Below, in pieces: positions 10,057-18,992 of a DNA stretch of 64,000 nt (position 1 is the first letter of the stretch; the number at the start of each line of letters is the position of its first letter). The notes beneath the pieces are model-generated. The model searched no databases. It saw nothing but the letters and a program-made list of their open reading frames with translations, and had not been told where the DNA came from. Origin of the DNA: an uncultured Bacteroidia bacterium (lineage in GTDB: Bacteria; Bacteroidota; Bacteroidia; Bacteroidales; Prolixibacteraceae); the NCBI GenBank assembly GCA_903918045.1, contig CAIXCY010000022.1, positions 1 through 64,000 of the forward strand, given 5' to 3'. The translations under genes were made by a program, and so were the position numbers.

Positions 10057-10406
10057 TACCTTTTTGCCTCTAATTCAACAGAAACTGATTCTGAAAATCG
10101 AAGTGCACCTGGTTTGTCTATTTCAACCTTTGCTCTCAAAACCCTTTTATCCGCCATGATTAATTGTAAAACCTCGTTTGTCAGCTTCTCAAGTAAATTG
10201 TAATTACTGGCAGAAACAAAAGAAACTATAGACTTGGTTATAGTCTTATAATTATAAATCTCATCCTGGTGATCTGTTACAAGTGCACCTGAAATATCTA
10301 CCTCTATTTCAAGATTAATCTTGACATCCTGAAGATTATTTCTCTCTTCAGGATTGAAACCTATAATTGTAGGAATAAGTAGGTTCTTAATCCGTATAAC
10401 TGCCAT
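10056..10406 (-). CDS. folB: Dihydroneopterin aldolase
   Basis: The protein has 116 residues, the usual FolB length. It cleaves 7,8-dihydroneopterin to 6-hydroxymethyl-7,8-dihydropterin and glycolaldehyde. The N-terminal strand IRIKNLLIPTIIGFNPEER is typical of the tunnelling fold and carries the pterin-site residues. The central YNYKTITKSIVSFV and NLLEKLTNEVLQ segments carry the conserved Tyr and Glu, and the tail VEIDKPGALRFSESVSVEL matches the family's VxKPxA strand. The product is the substrate of the downstream FolK, whose start overlaps this stop by one base. The gene lies 27 bases after the SDR gene. Confidence 0.95.
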   Translation of the reverse strand: MAVIRIKNLLIPTIIGFNPEERNNLQDVKINLEIEVDISGALVTDHQDEIYNYKTITKSIVSFVSASNYNLLEKLTNEVLQLIMADKRVLRAKVEIDKPGALRFSESVSVELEAKR

Positions 10407-10433
10407 AAAATATTTGTTAGTGAATGAATAAAA

Positions 10434-11153
10434 CTACATTAAATGACTTCCACCGTCACAATAAATAGTTTGTCCCGTTATGTCTTTATTATCAATGATA
10501 TAATCAATTGTTTTCATTATTGAAGATGTACCAGATGGAATTTTCATTGGGGTTTTACACGCTATTTGGTCAAGATAAACCTGATCTTTTCCGGGCGGAG
10601 GTAAAACTGCACCAGGAGCAATTGCATTAACCCGAAAGTTAGGAGCCAATTCCAGGGCACTCATTTTAGAAAGCTCAAAAAGTGCCTTTTTGGAAAGTGA
10701 ATAGGCCAGATAATCACTTTTGTTTGTGGTAATTCTTGTATCCAAAATGTTTATAATCTGACCCTTATCCTGCTGCCTGGCAAAATCGCGCATTAGAATA
10801 AAAGGTGCAATATAATTGATCATCGAGTGTTTCATCAGGAGTTCGCTCGTCGTTTTTTTTAAAGACGAAGGTTCAAAAACTGAAGCATTATTGATTAAAA
10901 GATCCAGCAAACCAAACCGGTTAATAACAGATTTAACAAGATTCTCTGTTTGAACAATATCCAGCAAATCAGCTTGAAAGATCTCTAATCTAAGATTGGG
11001 AAACTTTAAAGCTAATTCACTCTTTAAACTCAAAACTTCTCTTTTTGAAGAGCTGTAATGAAGTGCAAGATCCCACCCACTTTCTGCAAGGTGGATCGCT
11101 ATTTCACGACCTATTCTGACTGCACTTCCTGTGACCAATGCAACTTTCACCAT
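10434..11153 (-). CDS. SDR-family oxidoreductase, FolM/pteridine-reductase-like
   Basis: The protein has 239 residues and is a classical short-chain dehydrogenase. It opens with the cofactor loop TGSAVRIG (residues 8-15), in which the TGxxxRxG form is the pteridine-reductase/FolM variant of the usual TGxxxGxG. It continues with NNAS, and the catalytic YSLSK lies about residue 150. The C-terminal VNAIAPGAVLPP and TGQTIYCDGG segments are usual for the fold. It leads the folB-folK unit, which supports a role as an NADPH-dependent dihydropterin or dihydrofolate reductase. A general 3-oxoacyl reductase is less likely given the Arg in the cofactor loop. No folA is visible in this window. The pteridine-reductase role is inference. 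Confidence 0.82.
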   Translation of the reverse strand: MVKVALVTGSAVRIGREIAIHLAESGWDLALHYSSSKREVLSLKSELALKFPNLRLEIFQADLLDIVQTENLVKSVINRFGLLDLLINNASVFEPSSLKKTTSELLMKHSMINYIAPFILMRDFARQQDKGQIINILDTRITTNKSDYLAYSLSKKALFELSKMSALELAPNFRVNAIAPGAVLPPPGKDQVYLDQIACKTPMKIPSGTSSIMKTIDYIIDNKDITGQTIYCDGGSHLM

Positions 11154-11202
11154 GACACAACTTTTTGATAAATTTAAAAGAATATTTCAAGGATTACAAC
11201 GA

Positions 11203-11233
11203 AAAAAAGGATGTTCTTCCGAACATCCTTTTT
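11203..11233 (-). terminator. Rho-independent terminator after yceI
   Basis: A perfect 13-base-pair stem (11204-11216 with 11221-11233) encloses a four-base loop. On the minus strand it is followed by a run of T. It lies 22 bases past the yceI stop and separates yceI from the folate operon. Confidence 0.85.
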
Positions 11234-11254
11234 AATATAATATCATGTAATGTT

Positions 11255-11872
11255 TTACTTCTTGGAAGCTACAATGCTAAACGCCAGTGTAAAATCATCA
11301 TAAATTACCTTATCACCCAATCCCTGAAAGAAACTGCTGGAACCATATTTAACTCCAAACTTAGCACGGTTTACAGTCATGATACCATCTGCACTTAATT
11401 TATCACCACTCTGTTTTACCTTTGCATTGAATTCAATTGGATTTGTAACACCCTTGATAGTTAGATCCCCAGAAATTTTATAATCATCACCGGAAACTGC
11501 TGTAGCTTTTTTAACTACCAAAGTTGCCTCAGGAAATTTATCGACTGCAAAAAAATCTTCTGAAGATAGATGACCAATAAGTTTTTTGTTATAACCAGCA
11601 TCTGTAAGATCAACATCAACAATTGATTTCATATCTATAACCAAAGTGCCACCTGTAATTACAGCATTATTTGCAGCAATCGATCCATTAGCAAATGAAA
11701 TAGTGCCATTATGTTGACCAGTTACTTTTTTTGCCTCCCATTTTACTGCACTAACTCCCTTATCAACAACGTAATCCGCAGCTTTTGCCTTAAAACTAAA
11801 AACAGCAAATATTACTGTCATAACAACTAAAGCCAATTTCATTCTTCCCAAAATTGATAGTTTCTTGCTCAT
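11255..11872 (-). CDS. YceI family periplasmic protein
   Basis: The protein has 205 residues. A signal peptide ends near KAKAA (residue about 31), so it is exported. The mature part is the lipocalin-like YceI barrel: YVVDKGVSAVKWEAKKVTG at its start, then GTLVIDMKSIVDVDL, IGHLSSEDFFAVDKFPEA (the family's conserved HLxSxDFFdvekyPea), and a DLTIKGVTNPIEF strand. YceI proteins bind long isoprenoid or amide lipids and are often induced under stress. The gene has its own terminator and no partner on its strand. It is divergent from the Crp/Fnr regulator, with a 160-base AT-rich intergenic region between them. Confidence 0.93.
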   Translation of the reverse strand: MSKKLSILGRMKLALVVMTVIFAVFSFKAKAADYVVDKGVSAVKWEAKKVTGQHNGTISFANGSIAANNAVITGGTLVIDMKSIVDVDLTDAGYNKKLIGHLSSEDFFAVDKFPEATLVVKKATAVSGDDYKISGDLTIKGVTNPIEFNAKVKQSGDKLSADGIMTVNRAKFGVKYGSSSFFQGLGDKVIYDDFTLAFSIVASKK

Positions 11873-12033
11873 TTTTTTAATTTTTAATCTTTGAATATTT
11901 ATAATACTATTAGTTTTAAATTATTCAATTAACACGAAACATGATATATTTGTTTAAACATATAATTCGATTTTACTATTAAATTTTAATACTATATTTA
12001 TAGCTCGAAAATTCCTAACTTTTATAATTGATT

Positions 12034-12744
12034 ATGAAGAATTTAAATGAACCACTGGACGATATAACACTATCAGGTTTTCGCTTTTTCAAGTCATTAA
12101 GCGAAGAAGAACTAAAAAGTTTAAATTACGAAAAGACGTGTACATCCCTAAAAAAGGGGAGTATTATCTATAAAGAAGGGAGCCGACTCACGGGATTCTA
12201 CTGTATTGTTAGGGGTATTGTAAAAGTTTATAAGACAGGAATCGACGGTAAAGAACAGATTATCAGATTCGCTAGAAAAGGGGATATCATTGCCTATCGA
12301 TCACTTTTAAGCCAGGAATCGGCATGCACTACCTCAAAAATCATCGAAGATGCTATATTATGCCATGTACCCTATAAAACACTTCTTACCCTTATTGAGA
12401 AAAACTCATCATTTGCCTTGGCGATGCTTCGAATTGTATGTGCTGAGCTCAAAGAGGCCAATGAATATATCACTGACATTGCCCAGAAAACCGTTCGTGA
12501 ACGGTTAGCAGAAATATTACTGCTGCTTAAGGACAGTTTCGATCTCGATGCCGATCAGACACTTCAGATTTCCTTAACAAGGGAGGAACTGGCCAATACT
12601 GTCGGTACAGCAACAGAATCAATAATTAGACTTCTATCAGAGTTCAAACAGGATAAACTAATAGATCTACAGGGACGCAAAATCAAAATTATCAATCTTG
12701 CCGGACTTACTAAGGTCGCTAATCTAACAAATAATAGAAGTTAA
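12034..12744 (+). CDS. Crp/Fnr family transcriptional regulator
   Basis: The protein has about 236 residues, counted from the ATG at 12034; a TTG six bases upstream is in frame but less likely. The N-terminal half is a cyclic-nucleotide-binding-type beta-barrel (KGSIIYKEGSRLTGFYCIVRGIVKVYK, then GDIIAYRSLL). A long dimer helix follows, and then a winged helix-turn-helix of the Crp class (LTREELANTVGTATESIIRLLSEFKQDKLI). The N-terminal cysteines are not arranged as in oxygen-sensing Fnr, so an iron-sulfur cluster is not supported. It stands alone and divergent from yceI, which it could regulate. The effector is unknown. Confidence 0.9.
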   Translation: MKNLNEPLDDITLSGFRFFKSLSEEELKSLNYEKTCTSLKKGSIIYKEGSRLTGFYCIVRGIVKVYKTGIDGKEQIIRFARKGDIIAYRSLLSQESACTTSKIIEDAILCHVPYKTLLTLIEKNSSFALAMLRIVCAELKEANEYITDIAQKTVRERLAEILLLLKDSFDLDADQTLQISLTREELANTVGTATESIIRLLSEFKQDKLIDLQGRKIKIINLAGLTKVANLTNNRS

Positions 12745-12773
12745 CAGGTAATCGCGAAAACCGTTCATTCTAA

Positions 12774-14027
12774 TTACATCTGTTTCAGCCATTCTTCTGG
12801 ATCCAACTTAGTATTTTCTCGCCATAACTGGAATTTGAGAACTGTCTTATTATCATCACTAAGGTCGGTAAATATGCTACCTATCTCTTCCTTGCTATCA
12901 ACTTGCTGTCCAGCTTTAACAAACACTTCACTCAAATTCGAGTAAACAGTCAAATAATTTCCATGTCTAATTATAACAGCTATGTTGCCACCTGGTATGG
13001 CCACAATTTTGGTCACCTCACCCTTAAAAATTGCTCTGGCCTTTGCATTTGCCTGAGTCGTAATATCTACCCCTGCATTACGGACAACAACATATTTTAA
13101 TACAGCATGAGGATGCTCCCCAAAATGATCTGTAATCAATCCGCGTTGAACAGGCCAGGGAAACTTGCCTCGGTTATTTGAAAAATCTCCAGAAAGCCAT
13201 TTCTCCTCGGAAGTCAATGCAAAACCTTTTTCATTTGATGACTTTCTGTTAACTTTTTTGGCTTCTTCTGATATCACCCTTTCAATTTCCTGTTGCAACC
13301 TTACCTCCGCCTTTCTTTGACTTTCAAGCTTTTTACCTAACTCTTTCTCTTTTTGGTGCAATTCTGCATAAACATCCTTTTGCTGTCTCTTTTGCTTCTC
13401 AATAATCTGGGTCTGATTCAATTTTGAAACCAAAAGATGCTGCTTCAAATCCTTTTGCTTATTGAACTCTAATAACTGATTAGCTATCGAATTTTTAAAT
13501 TCATAGATTTTTTCAGCTTGTTTACGCCGGTAATCAGCATATTCTTTTAAATATATAAATCGCTTATATGCCTGATTGAAATCCTGAGCTGATAAAATAA
13601 AAAGCAGCTGATTACTGTTGTCCTGATTTCTACCAGCATATCTAATCATGGACGCATATTTAATTTTAACACTTTGAAGAGCGTTGCTAAGTGAATCTAC
13701 CTTTTTAAAATTTTGCTGTATCGAGGAATCTAGATAACCAATCTCACCGGAAATACTATTTATCAAAACATCCTGCAATTTTATTTGTCGCTCAAGGACA
13801 GAAAGTCTGGTTAGTGAGGCTTTTGCATTGTTATTGGTCTCCTTAAGCAGATTATTGATGTATTCAATTTCAGAAGCAGTTTTCTCCTTCCTTCGCCTTA
13901 ATTCTTCAAGCGACTGACCATATGTGTTTACAACAATAAAAACGCAAAACGCAAAAGTAATCAGTTTTAAAAAACGAGCCAAAAAATACTCCATCAAGAT
14001 AATATTAGCAAAATGACACTTAATCAT
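12774..14027 (-). CDS. EnvC-like murein hydrolase activator (degenerate LytM/M23 domain)
   Basis: The protein has 417 residues. A signal sequence ends near VVNTYGQS, and an inner ATG at 13994 would give a more ordinary signal peptide. A long coiled coil (about residues 40-270) follows, and then a LytM/peptidase M23 domain (about 295-415). The catalytic zinc residues are missing: the usual HxGxD site reads NAGVD and the HxH site reads VYSN. The domain is therefore likely non-enzymatic and should activate cell-wall amidases at division, as E. coli EnvC does. Its ATG overlaps the stop of the DUF4292 gene by four bases (ATGA), so the two are probably coupled. Confidence 0.88.
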   Translation of the reverse strand: MIKCHFANIILMEYFLARFLKLITFAFCVFIVVNTYGQSLEELRRRKEKTASEIEYINNLLKETNNNAKASLTRLSVLERQIKLQDVLINSISGEIGYLDSSIQQNFKKVDSLSNALQSVKIKYASMIRYAGRNQDNSNQLLFILSAQDFNQAYKRFIYLKEYADYRRKQAEKIYEFKNSIANQLLEFNKQKDLKQHLLVSKLNQTQIIEKQKRQQKDVYAELHQKEKELGKKLESQRKAEVRLQQEIERVISEEAKKVNRKSSNEKGFALTSEEKWLSGDFSNNRGKFPWPVQRGLITDHFGEHPHAVLKYVVVRNAGVDITTQANAKARAIFKGEVTKIVAIPGGNIAVIIRHGNYLTVYSNLSEVFVKAGQQVDSKEEIGSIFTDLSDDNKTVLKFQLWRENTKLDPEEWLKQM

Positions 14028-14902
14028 TCTATCAATAGCATTTTGTATTTTGGAGAAACAGAAAACCCAAAGTTTTTTTCATCATCCAAACTCACTTTGG
14101 ATAATTCAATTGACAACTCAATTTTTTTCTGGCCTGTTAAAGCAATCTCCATTAATCCGGGAAACCATTGTTCCATAACCTTTTCATATTTCGAAAACTC
14201 AAGCTTAAGCCCGTTATTGGTATCAAGGTCGTTAAATACCATTTTCTTTACGACAAATGAATCAGGATCAATATAGATATCTTGTTTGATGAGATGCCCA
14301 ATATCCAAACGATTCCGATATCGTTCCAGTTTTTCTTCATTTTTATTAAACCTCCTTAACTTCCTATCCCGAATTGATGTAATTTTATACATATTATCCT
14401 CTATCTCGCATACAAAGTCTTTAAAATCTTTATCTTTAGGATCTTGCCTGAATGAAAATAATTTATTACTTAACAACGCTTGTAAGACTCCAAAATCTAC
14501 GTCAATACCAAGTAATTTGCTCAGGTAATTATTTTTTCCTACAAATAATTGCTGATCAATAAAATACACTACTTTAAACGAATCTGTATTAACCTCAATC
14601 TTACCAACCGGGATTGCAAGCTTCTGAGCATATATCTGAATAATACTATCACGTTTGATTTTATATGATCCACGAACAGAAGTAACCTTTCCTTCGTTTG
14701 AAAATGTAATCGCAGCTTTTTTAACCGATAACGTTTCAAATTTTAAGGATTTATCATTCACAAATTTTATTACCTTACCTACACTGTAATGCTTTATTCT
14801 TTTGGGTTGAGTTACTTTCTCAACATGTTTACATCCTGACAAGATAAAGGTCAGAATAATAACGTATAAAAAGAAGTTAATAAACCTAACTCGGCAGTGC
14901 AT
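14024..14902 (-). CDS. DUF4292 lipoprotein
   Basis: The protein has about 292 residues. From the ATG at 14902 it begins with a hydrophobic signal and the clear lipobox LSGC, so it is a lipoprotein. The body has the DUF4292 pattern: a beta-rich fold related to LolA/LolB-type carriers, with AAITFSNEGKVTSVRGSYKI early and a repeated strand pattern with KKMVFNDLDTNNGLKLEFSKYE late. The family is found mainly in Bacteroidota. The start lies four bases after the TPR gene stop and its own stop overlaps the EnvC-like gene, so the three form one unit. A role in outer-membrane or lipid trafficking is plausible from the fold but unproven. Confidence 0.85.
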   Translation of the reverse strand: MHCRVRFINFFLYVIILTFILSGCKHVEKVTQPKRIKHYSVGKVIKFVNDKSLKFETLSVKKAAITFSNEGKVTSVRGSYKIKRDSIIQIYAQKLAIPVGKIEVNTDSFKVVYFIDQQLFVGKNNYLSKLLGIDVDFGVLQALLSNKLFSFRQDPKDKDFKDFVCEIEDNMYKITSIRDRKLRRFNKNEEKLERYRNRLDIGHLIKQDIYIDPDSFVVKKMVFNDLDTNNGLKLEFSKYEKVMEQWFPGLMEIALTGQKKIELSIELSKVSLDDEKNFGFSVSPKYKMLLIE

Positions 14903-14906
14903 ATTA

Positions 14907-16682
14907 TTAGTTTTCTTTTGTTTCAATGTATCTTTTTTCTGCTATTTTCTGCTTAAGAGTTTTGGAATTATTCCCTTTTTCTAGAGATTTCTTCCATTGT
15001 ATGAGTGCATTATCTCTTTCATTAAGATAATAAAGGATGTCGCCATAGTGCTCCACGAGTACTGAATTATCTTGAGATATTTTTGATAATGCTGTTTCCA
15101 TATAAAACTTAGCCAATTGATAATCCTTTTTCATGAAAAATACCCATGCATAGGTATCCAAATAAGTAGCATTATCAGGATTAGCCTGGATAACTTTTGC
15201 ACTAAGCTTCTCAGCAATCCCAAGCCGCTCACCTCTTAGAGAGAGATAATAGGCATAGTTATTCAATGCCATGTAGTTCTCAGGATCAAGTTCAACAACT
15301 TTATCGAAAACATCAAAGGCTTCGTTAAATCGCTTCAAATTATAAAATGCCTCAGCACGATAAGTATAAAGCTGCGATACAATTTTGGGGTCACTTTTCA
15401 CATGTACTAGACCTGAATCGATTACAGCAAGGATTTCAGAATACTTCTTTTGTTGCAATAAACCAACTGATTTAAGAATATAAATCAATGGCTGATCAGG
15501 AAAATATTCTATTGCCTTTTTACTGTCCTGATTCATAGACAACCAATCCTGCAGATCATTATTTAATATTAAAAGACGCTCCCAATACTGGTAATTATCC
15601 TTCTTCATGTCGATCACAATTCTGATCTGTTTTCGCGCCTCCTCCAATTGCATTTTGCCTTGAAAGTAATCAACTAAAAAGGCACGTGGACGCTCATCAT
15701 CAATGTGGGCATCGATTAAAATATGTAGTAACTCACCTTGACGTTCATCAGAAATTTTATTGGGACCAGGTTTAATAAGCATTAAATACAATTGAGCCTT
15801 AGTCTCAAATTCCAATAATGAATTTTTAAACGCCAGTTTTATATGCTCATACGCCTTTATTGTATCGTTTCCTTCAAGATAAAAATCAGCAATTGAAAGG
15901 TGCACGAAGCCATCATTTGGATCAATTTCTAAAATCTTATTGTAATTTTGTAGAGCCTTCTCCCTGTTTTTATCTGCTAAATACATGTCTGCAAGTAGTC
16001 CATAATACTTGGCTTCTGTAGGATTCACCTTTATAAGCTTTTCTATTTCGCTATAAGCAGCAGGTTTATTTCCTAATTGAATATAGATTTGTTGCCTGCC
16101 AAGGGCAATTGGCTCAGTCAATCCATTTTTTTGTTCAAGTCGGTTATAACATGCCAGTGCTCCTTCCTTCTTTCCAGCCATTGCAAGCATTGTCGCCTGA
16201 TAATAGGGGAAATCTGCATTATCAGGAATTAAGTTTGAGAGAGATTCATATTCCTTCGCTGCCTTTTCAAATAATTTATTCTGCTGATATACTTTGACAA
16301 GTAATAGTCGATAATACTGATTATCAGGATTTAGAGAAACTGCCTTTTCAAGTAAAAACATCGAACTTTGATAATCACCTTTGGTTACATGAATGTTTGC
16401 AATCTCATATAAGGTTGCTGAAGAGTGAATATCTATTTCTAAACATCGTGAGAATAATTTTATCGCATCATCAAAATTTCCTAATGTCTTTTGCTTTATT
16501 CCTTCAATATACAGATATTCAAACTCTTTTAGAGCTTCCTCACTAATTTGGTTTTCAATAGTATCAGTGGATATATTGGCGATTTTCATAGGTATTGCAG
16601 TTTTGGAAACTTTACATGAAAATACTGCCGTCAGACTTATTACAAAACACATTAAAAATAATAAACGTTCTTTTCCGGTCAT
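14907..16682 (-). CDS. Tetratricopeptide-repeat lipoprotein
   Basis: The protein has 591 residues. An N-terminal signal ends at a VFSC lipobox (cysteine near residue 23). The rest is built of some fourteen TPR-like helix pairs, seen in recurring patterns such as NFDDAIKLFSRCLEID, KALQNYNKILEIDPNDGFVHLSIADFY and EAFDVFDKVVELDPENYMALNNYAYYLSLRGE. It has no catalytic motif, so a scaffold role at the periplasmic face of a membrane is the reasonable reading. It lies between dut (38 bases upstream) and the DUF4292 gene (4 bases downstream) on the same strand. This order recurs in Bacteroidota, which suggests a shared envelope task. Confidence 0.88.
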   Translation of the reverse strand: MTGKERLLFLMCFVISLTAVFSCKVSKTAIPMKIANISTDTIENQISEEALKEFEYLYIEGIKQKTLGNFDDAIKLFSRCLEIDIHSSATLYEIANIHVTKGDYQSSMFLLEKAVSLNPDNQYYRLLLVKVYQQNKLFEKAAKEYESLSNLIPDNADFPYYQATMLAMAGKKEGALACYNRLEQKNGLTEPIALGRQQIYIQLGNKPAAYSEIEKLIKVNPTEAKYYGLLADMYLADKNREKALQNYNKILEIDPNDGFVHLSIADFYLEGNDTIKAYEHIKLAFKNSLLEFETKAQLYLMLIKPGPNKISDERQGELLHILIDAHIDDERPRAFLVDYFQGKMQLEEARKQIRIVIDMKKDNYQYWERLLILNNDLQDWLSMNQDSKKAIEYFPDQPLIYILKSVGLLQQKKYSEILAVIDSGLVHVKSDPKIVSQLYTYRAEAFYNLKRFNEAFDVFDKVVELDPENYMALNNYAYYLSLRGERLGIAEKLSAKVIQANPDNATYLDTYAWVFFMKKDYQLAKFYMETALSKISQDNSVLVEHYGDILYYLNERDNALIQWKKSLEKGNNSKTLKQKIAEKRYIETKEN

Positions 16683-16720
16683 CCTTGTAAATTTAAATTC
16701 TAAATTGGACCATAATCATC

Positions 16721-17155
16721 TCAGTGCTTACCGGTATGTCCAAATCCACCCTTACCTCTGGTAGTATCCTCCAATACTTCAACTTTTTCCCAAGTAACAA
16801 TTTCATGAGATGCTAAGATCATTTGGGCAATTCTTTCACCATGCTTAACAACAAATTTTTCTGATGAAAGATTAATAAGAATAACCATAATTTCACCTCG
16901 ATAATCAGCATCTATTGTTCCCGGAGAATTTAGAACAGTGATTCCCATTTTTATAGCAAGACCACTTCTTGGCCTGACTTGGGCCTCATATCCAATGGGT
17001 ATTTCTATAAATAATCCTGTTGGAATAAGCTTTCGATCTAATGGTTCCAGTATCACTTCCTCTATCAGATTCGCTCTCAAATCCATCCCCGCCGCGTGTT
17101 CTGTACTATAATGTGGTAGCTCGTTCGATGAACGATTAATAATTTTTACATTCAT
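16721..17155 (-). CDS. dut: dUTP diphosphatase
   Basis: The protein has about 144 residues. It hydrolyses dUTP to dUMP and pyrophosphate, which keeps uracil out of DNA and feeds thymidylate synthesis. All five trimeric dUTPase motifs are present: [24 protein letters not shown] with the catalytic Asp and the uracil-contacting Tyr; RIAQMI; and the C-terminal GKGGFGHTG arm that closes over the substrate. The ATG at 17155 aligns with known starts; an in-frame ATG 33 bases upstream would add an unlikely extension. The gene is upstream of the TPR-DUF4292-EnvC block and 151 bases downstream of the flippase gene. Confidence 0.97.
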   Translation of the reverse strand: MNVKIINRSSNELPHYSTEHAAGMDLRANLIEEVILEPLDRKLIPTGLFIEIPIGYEAQVRPRSGLAIKMGITVLNSPGTIDADYRGEIMVILINLSSEKFVVKHGERIAQMILASHEIVTWEKVEVLEDTTRGKGGFGHTGKH

Positions 17156-17306
17156 CCATAAATATTTTATTATACATAGGTATTTCAAAGAATACCAAAT
17201 TTGATTATTTGAACAATAAAGATATTACCCATTTGGCATATTATTCACTCACTTTATTTTAATCCGCTAATATAGTAAACAATTACAATCCTTGCTCCTT
17301 GATTTT

Positions 17307-18797
17307 TTAGCCTCTTTTAATATTGAATAATCCTTTTAAATCAGATTTTTCCTTTACCCATACAAATAAAAAAAAGAGCATCAACAAACTAGAATTAAAT
17401 GATAACCTCAATATTGTATTATCGAAAATTACAGTTATCTCTATCAGATACAATGCTAAAGCAACACAAAAGTAAGATCCTATACGTTTTAAATCATACT
17501 TAACAGGGAAATATATCTGACCCACCAGATATGAAGTTACTGTCATAACAAGTGATGCAGCAAAAAATGCATATCCGCATGCCATAAATCCCCAACGTGG
17601 TATAAATAATACATTTAAAACACAGGTAATGATCGCCCCCACTATCGCAAATCTGGCACCAAAATGGGTCTGATCAGTAAGCTTATACCATAATGATTGC
17701 GTATAAAATATTCCTAAAAACAAATTTCCCATAAGTAGCCATGGAACAACTTTTATTCCCTCATGGTACCCGGATTGAGATGTACCTATAAAATACTTTA
17801 AAATATCCATATAGAACATAACTCCCAGAAAGATAATGAGACCCAGAATCACAAAATACTTCATAATAACCGCATAAACCTTCTTTGAGTCTTCATTTTT
17901 ATAATGTGAGAATAAAAATGGTTCAAATGAAAAACGAAAAGCCTGAATAAATAATGCCATCAGAATGGCGAGCTTTCCACTTGCAGAATAGATTCCTAAT
18001 TCAAAAATAGGTTTGGAAGAATCTGGAAGTAATTTGGGAAGAAGAATTTTATCAATATTAAGATTAACCATTCCTGCCATTCCAATAACAAGAATTGGCC
18101 AACCGTACTTTAACATCTTTTTTAAAAGGGTCCAATCAAAATTAGATATTTTCAACCTCAGATCAGGAAAAAACAATAAAAGAGAAACTGCTGAGGGAAC
18201 TAAGTAAGATAGAAATGCATATCCAATTCCTATATTTGGATTATAAATATATCGGATAATTGAATTTGGATGGGAGTGAAGTATTTTAGGGCATATATAA
18301 AGCCAGAAAACATTTAAAAAAATACTAAGAGCTATATTAATACTTTTAAATACAGCAAACTTTACAGGCTTTGACTTGAGCCTAAGTTTCGCAAATGGAA
18401 TTGCAGAAAGTGCATCAAGTGCAACGGTCAACCCCATCCAAATAATATAGTTTTGATGACCTTTGTAGCTAATCCAAACTGATATATTGGATGAAAAACT
18501 TAATACCAGTATAATAAATAGAAGCGAAGAAATGGCCAGCGAAACCATGGTAGTGGTATATACTTTCTCTGGATGTTCACTTCTTCCAGCAAACCTAAAA
18601 TATGACGTCTCCATACCATAGGTTAAAACTACCTGAAGAAATGCAACATAAGCAAGAATATTACTTAAGATACCAAACTCATCAGGCAAAAACATCCGGG
18701 TATAAAGTGGAGTAAGCCACCAGTTTAAAAATCTTCCAATAATACTCGGTACACCATAAATAACAGTTTCACCGGCAAGCTTTTTTAATACACTCAA
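17307..18797 (-). CDS. Polysaccharide flippase (MOP superfamily)
   Basis: The protein has about 496 residues and 12-14 hydrophobic segments across its whole length, in the MOP/Wzx pattern. The family opening is LAGETVIYGVPSIIGRFLNW followed by LTPLYTRMFLPDEFGILSNI. It would flip lipid-linked oligosaccharides across the inner membrane. No ATG is available near the conserved start; I chose the TTG at 18797 (giving MSVLKKLAGE), and another TTG lies at 18806. A Bacteroidota-type promoter lies just upstream. This gene is not within the polysaccharide locus at 35-47 kb, which has its own flippase. It sits instead at the head of the dut/TPR/EnvC block. Confidence 0.88.
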   Translation of the reverse strand: MSVLKKLAGETVIYGVPSIIGRFLNWWLTPLYTRMFLPDEFGILSNILAYVAFLQVVLTYGMETSYFRFAGRSEHPEKVYTTTMVSLAISSLLFIILVLSFSSNISVWISYKGHQNYIIWMGLTVALDALSAIPFAKLRLKSKPVKFAVFKSINIALSIFLNVFWLYICPKILHSHPNSIIRYIYNPNIGIGYAFLSYLVPSAVSLLLFFPDLRLKISNFDWTLLKKMLKYGWPILVIGMAGMVNLNIDKILLPKLLPDSSKPIFELGIYSASGKLAILMALFIQAFRFSFEPFLFSHYKNEDSKKVYAVIMKYFVILGLIIFLGVMFYMDILKYFIGTSQSGYHEGIKVVPWLLMGNLFLGIFYTQSLWYKLTDQTHFGARFAIVGAIITCVLNVLFIPRWGFMACGYAFFAASLVMTVTSYLVGQIYFPVKYDLKRIGSYFCVALALYLIEITVIFDNTILRLSFNSSLLMLFFLFVWVKEKSDLKGLFNIKRG

Positions 18798-18822
18798 AAT
18801 ATACAATGTCTTAAGTAAAATG

Positions 18823-18850
18823 CAAAGATAATGCTTTAGCTATTCACAAA
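18823..18850 (-). promoter_or_regulatory. Bacteroidota-type promoter for the flippase gene
   Basis: Read on the minus strand, TATCTTTG (18823-18830) matches TAnnTTTG, and TTTG (18847-18850) lies 16 bases upstream. The expected transcript would start only about 15-20 bases before the TTG start codon. Confidence 0.45.
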
Positions 18851-18877
18851 ACTAATTTACCAAAGTAAACAGATGAT

Positions 18878-18893
18878 TGTTCCACGTGAAGCA
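18878..18893. other. parS: parS-like site (one mismatch)
   Basis: TGTTCCACGTGAAGCA matches the general ParB-binding consensus TGTTNCACGTGAAACA at every position except one (G for A). It lies in the intergenic space before the glutaminyl cyclase gene, 6.6 kb from a perfect site at 25532. The pairing supports a centromere-like region, but one mismatch lowers certainty. Confidence 0.6.
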
Positions 18894-18992
18894 ATGTTAA
18901 TAAAACAAGCCTCTTTTGTTAATATCACATGTTTTTTATTTAATTTTCCAAATTATAAATTTGAGCTGCTATGGTTCAATTTAAATTTGATT

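Noticed and set aside
11165-11398. Plus-strand frame across the yceI 3' end
   Set aside because: It is antisense to YceI and runs through the terminator hairpin.
15683-15688. Other CACGTG cores, also at 32309, 52022 and 59051
   Set aside because: Flanking bases do not match the parS arms, and all four lie inside coding genes.
18840-18848. CTATTCACA, near DnaA box
   Set aside because: One mismatch and isolated; cannot be separated from chance.
18873-18992. Longer N-terminus for the glutaminyl cyclase
   Set aside because: The extra 40 residues precede a complete lipoprotein signal and would place a parS-like site in coding sequence.
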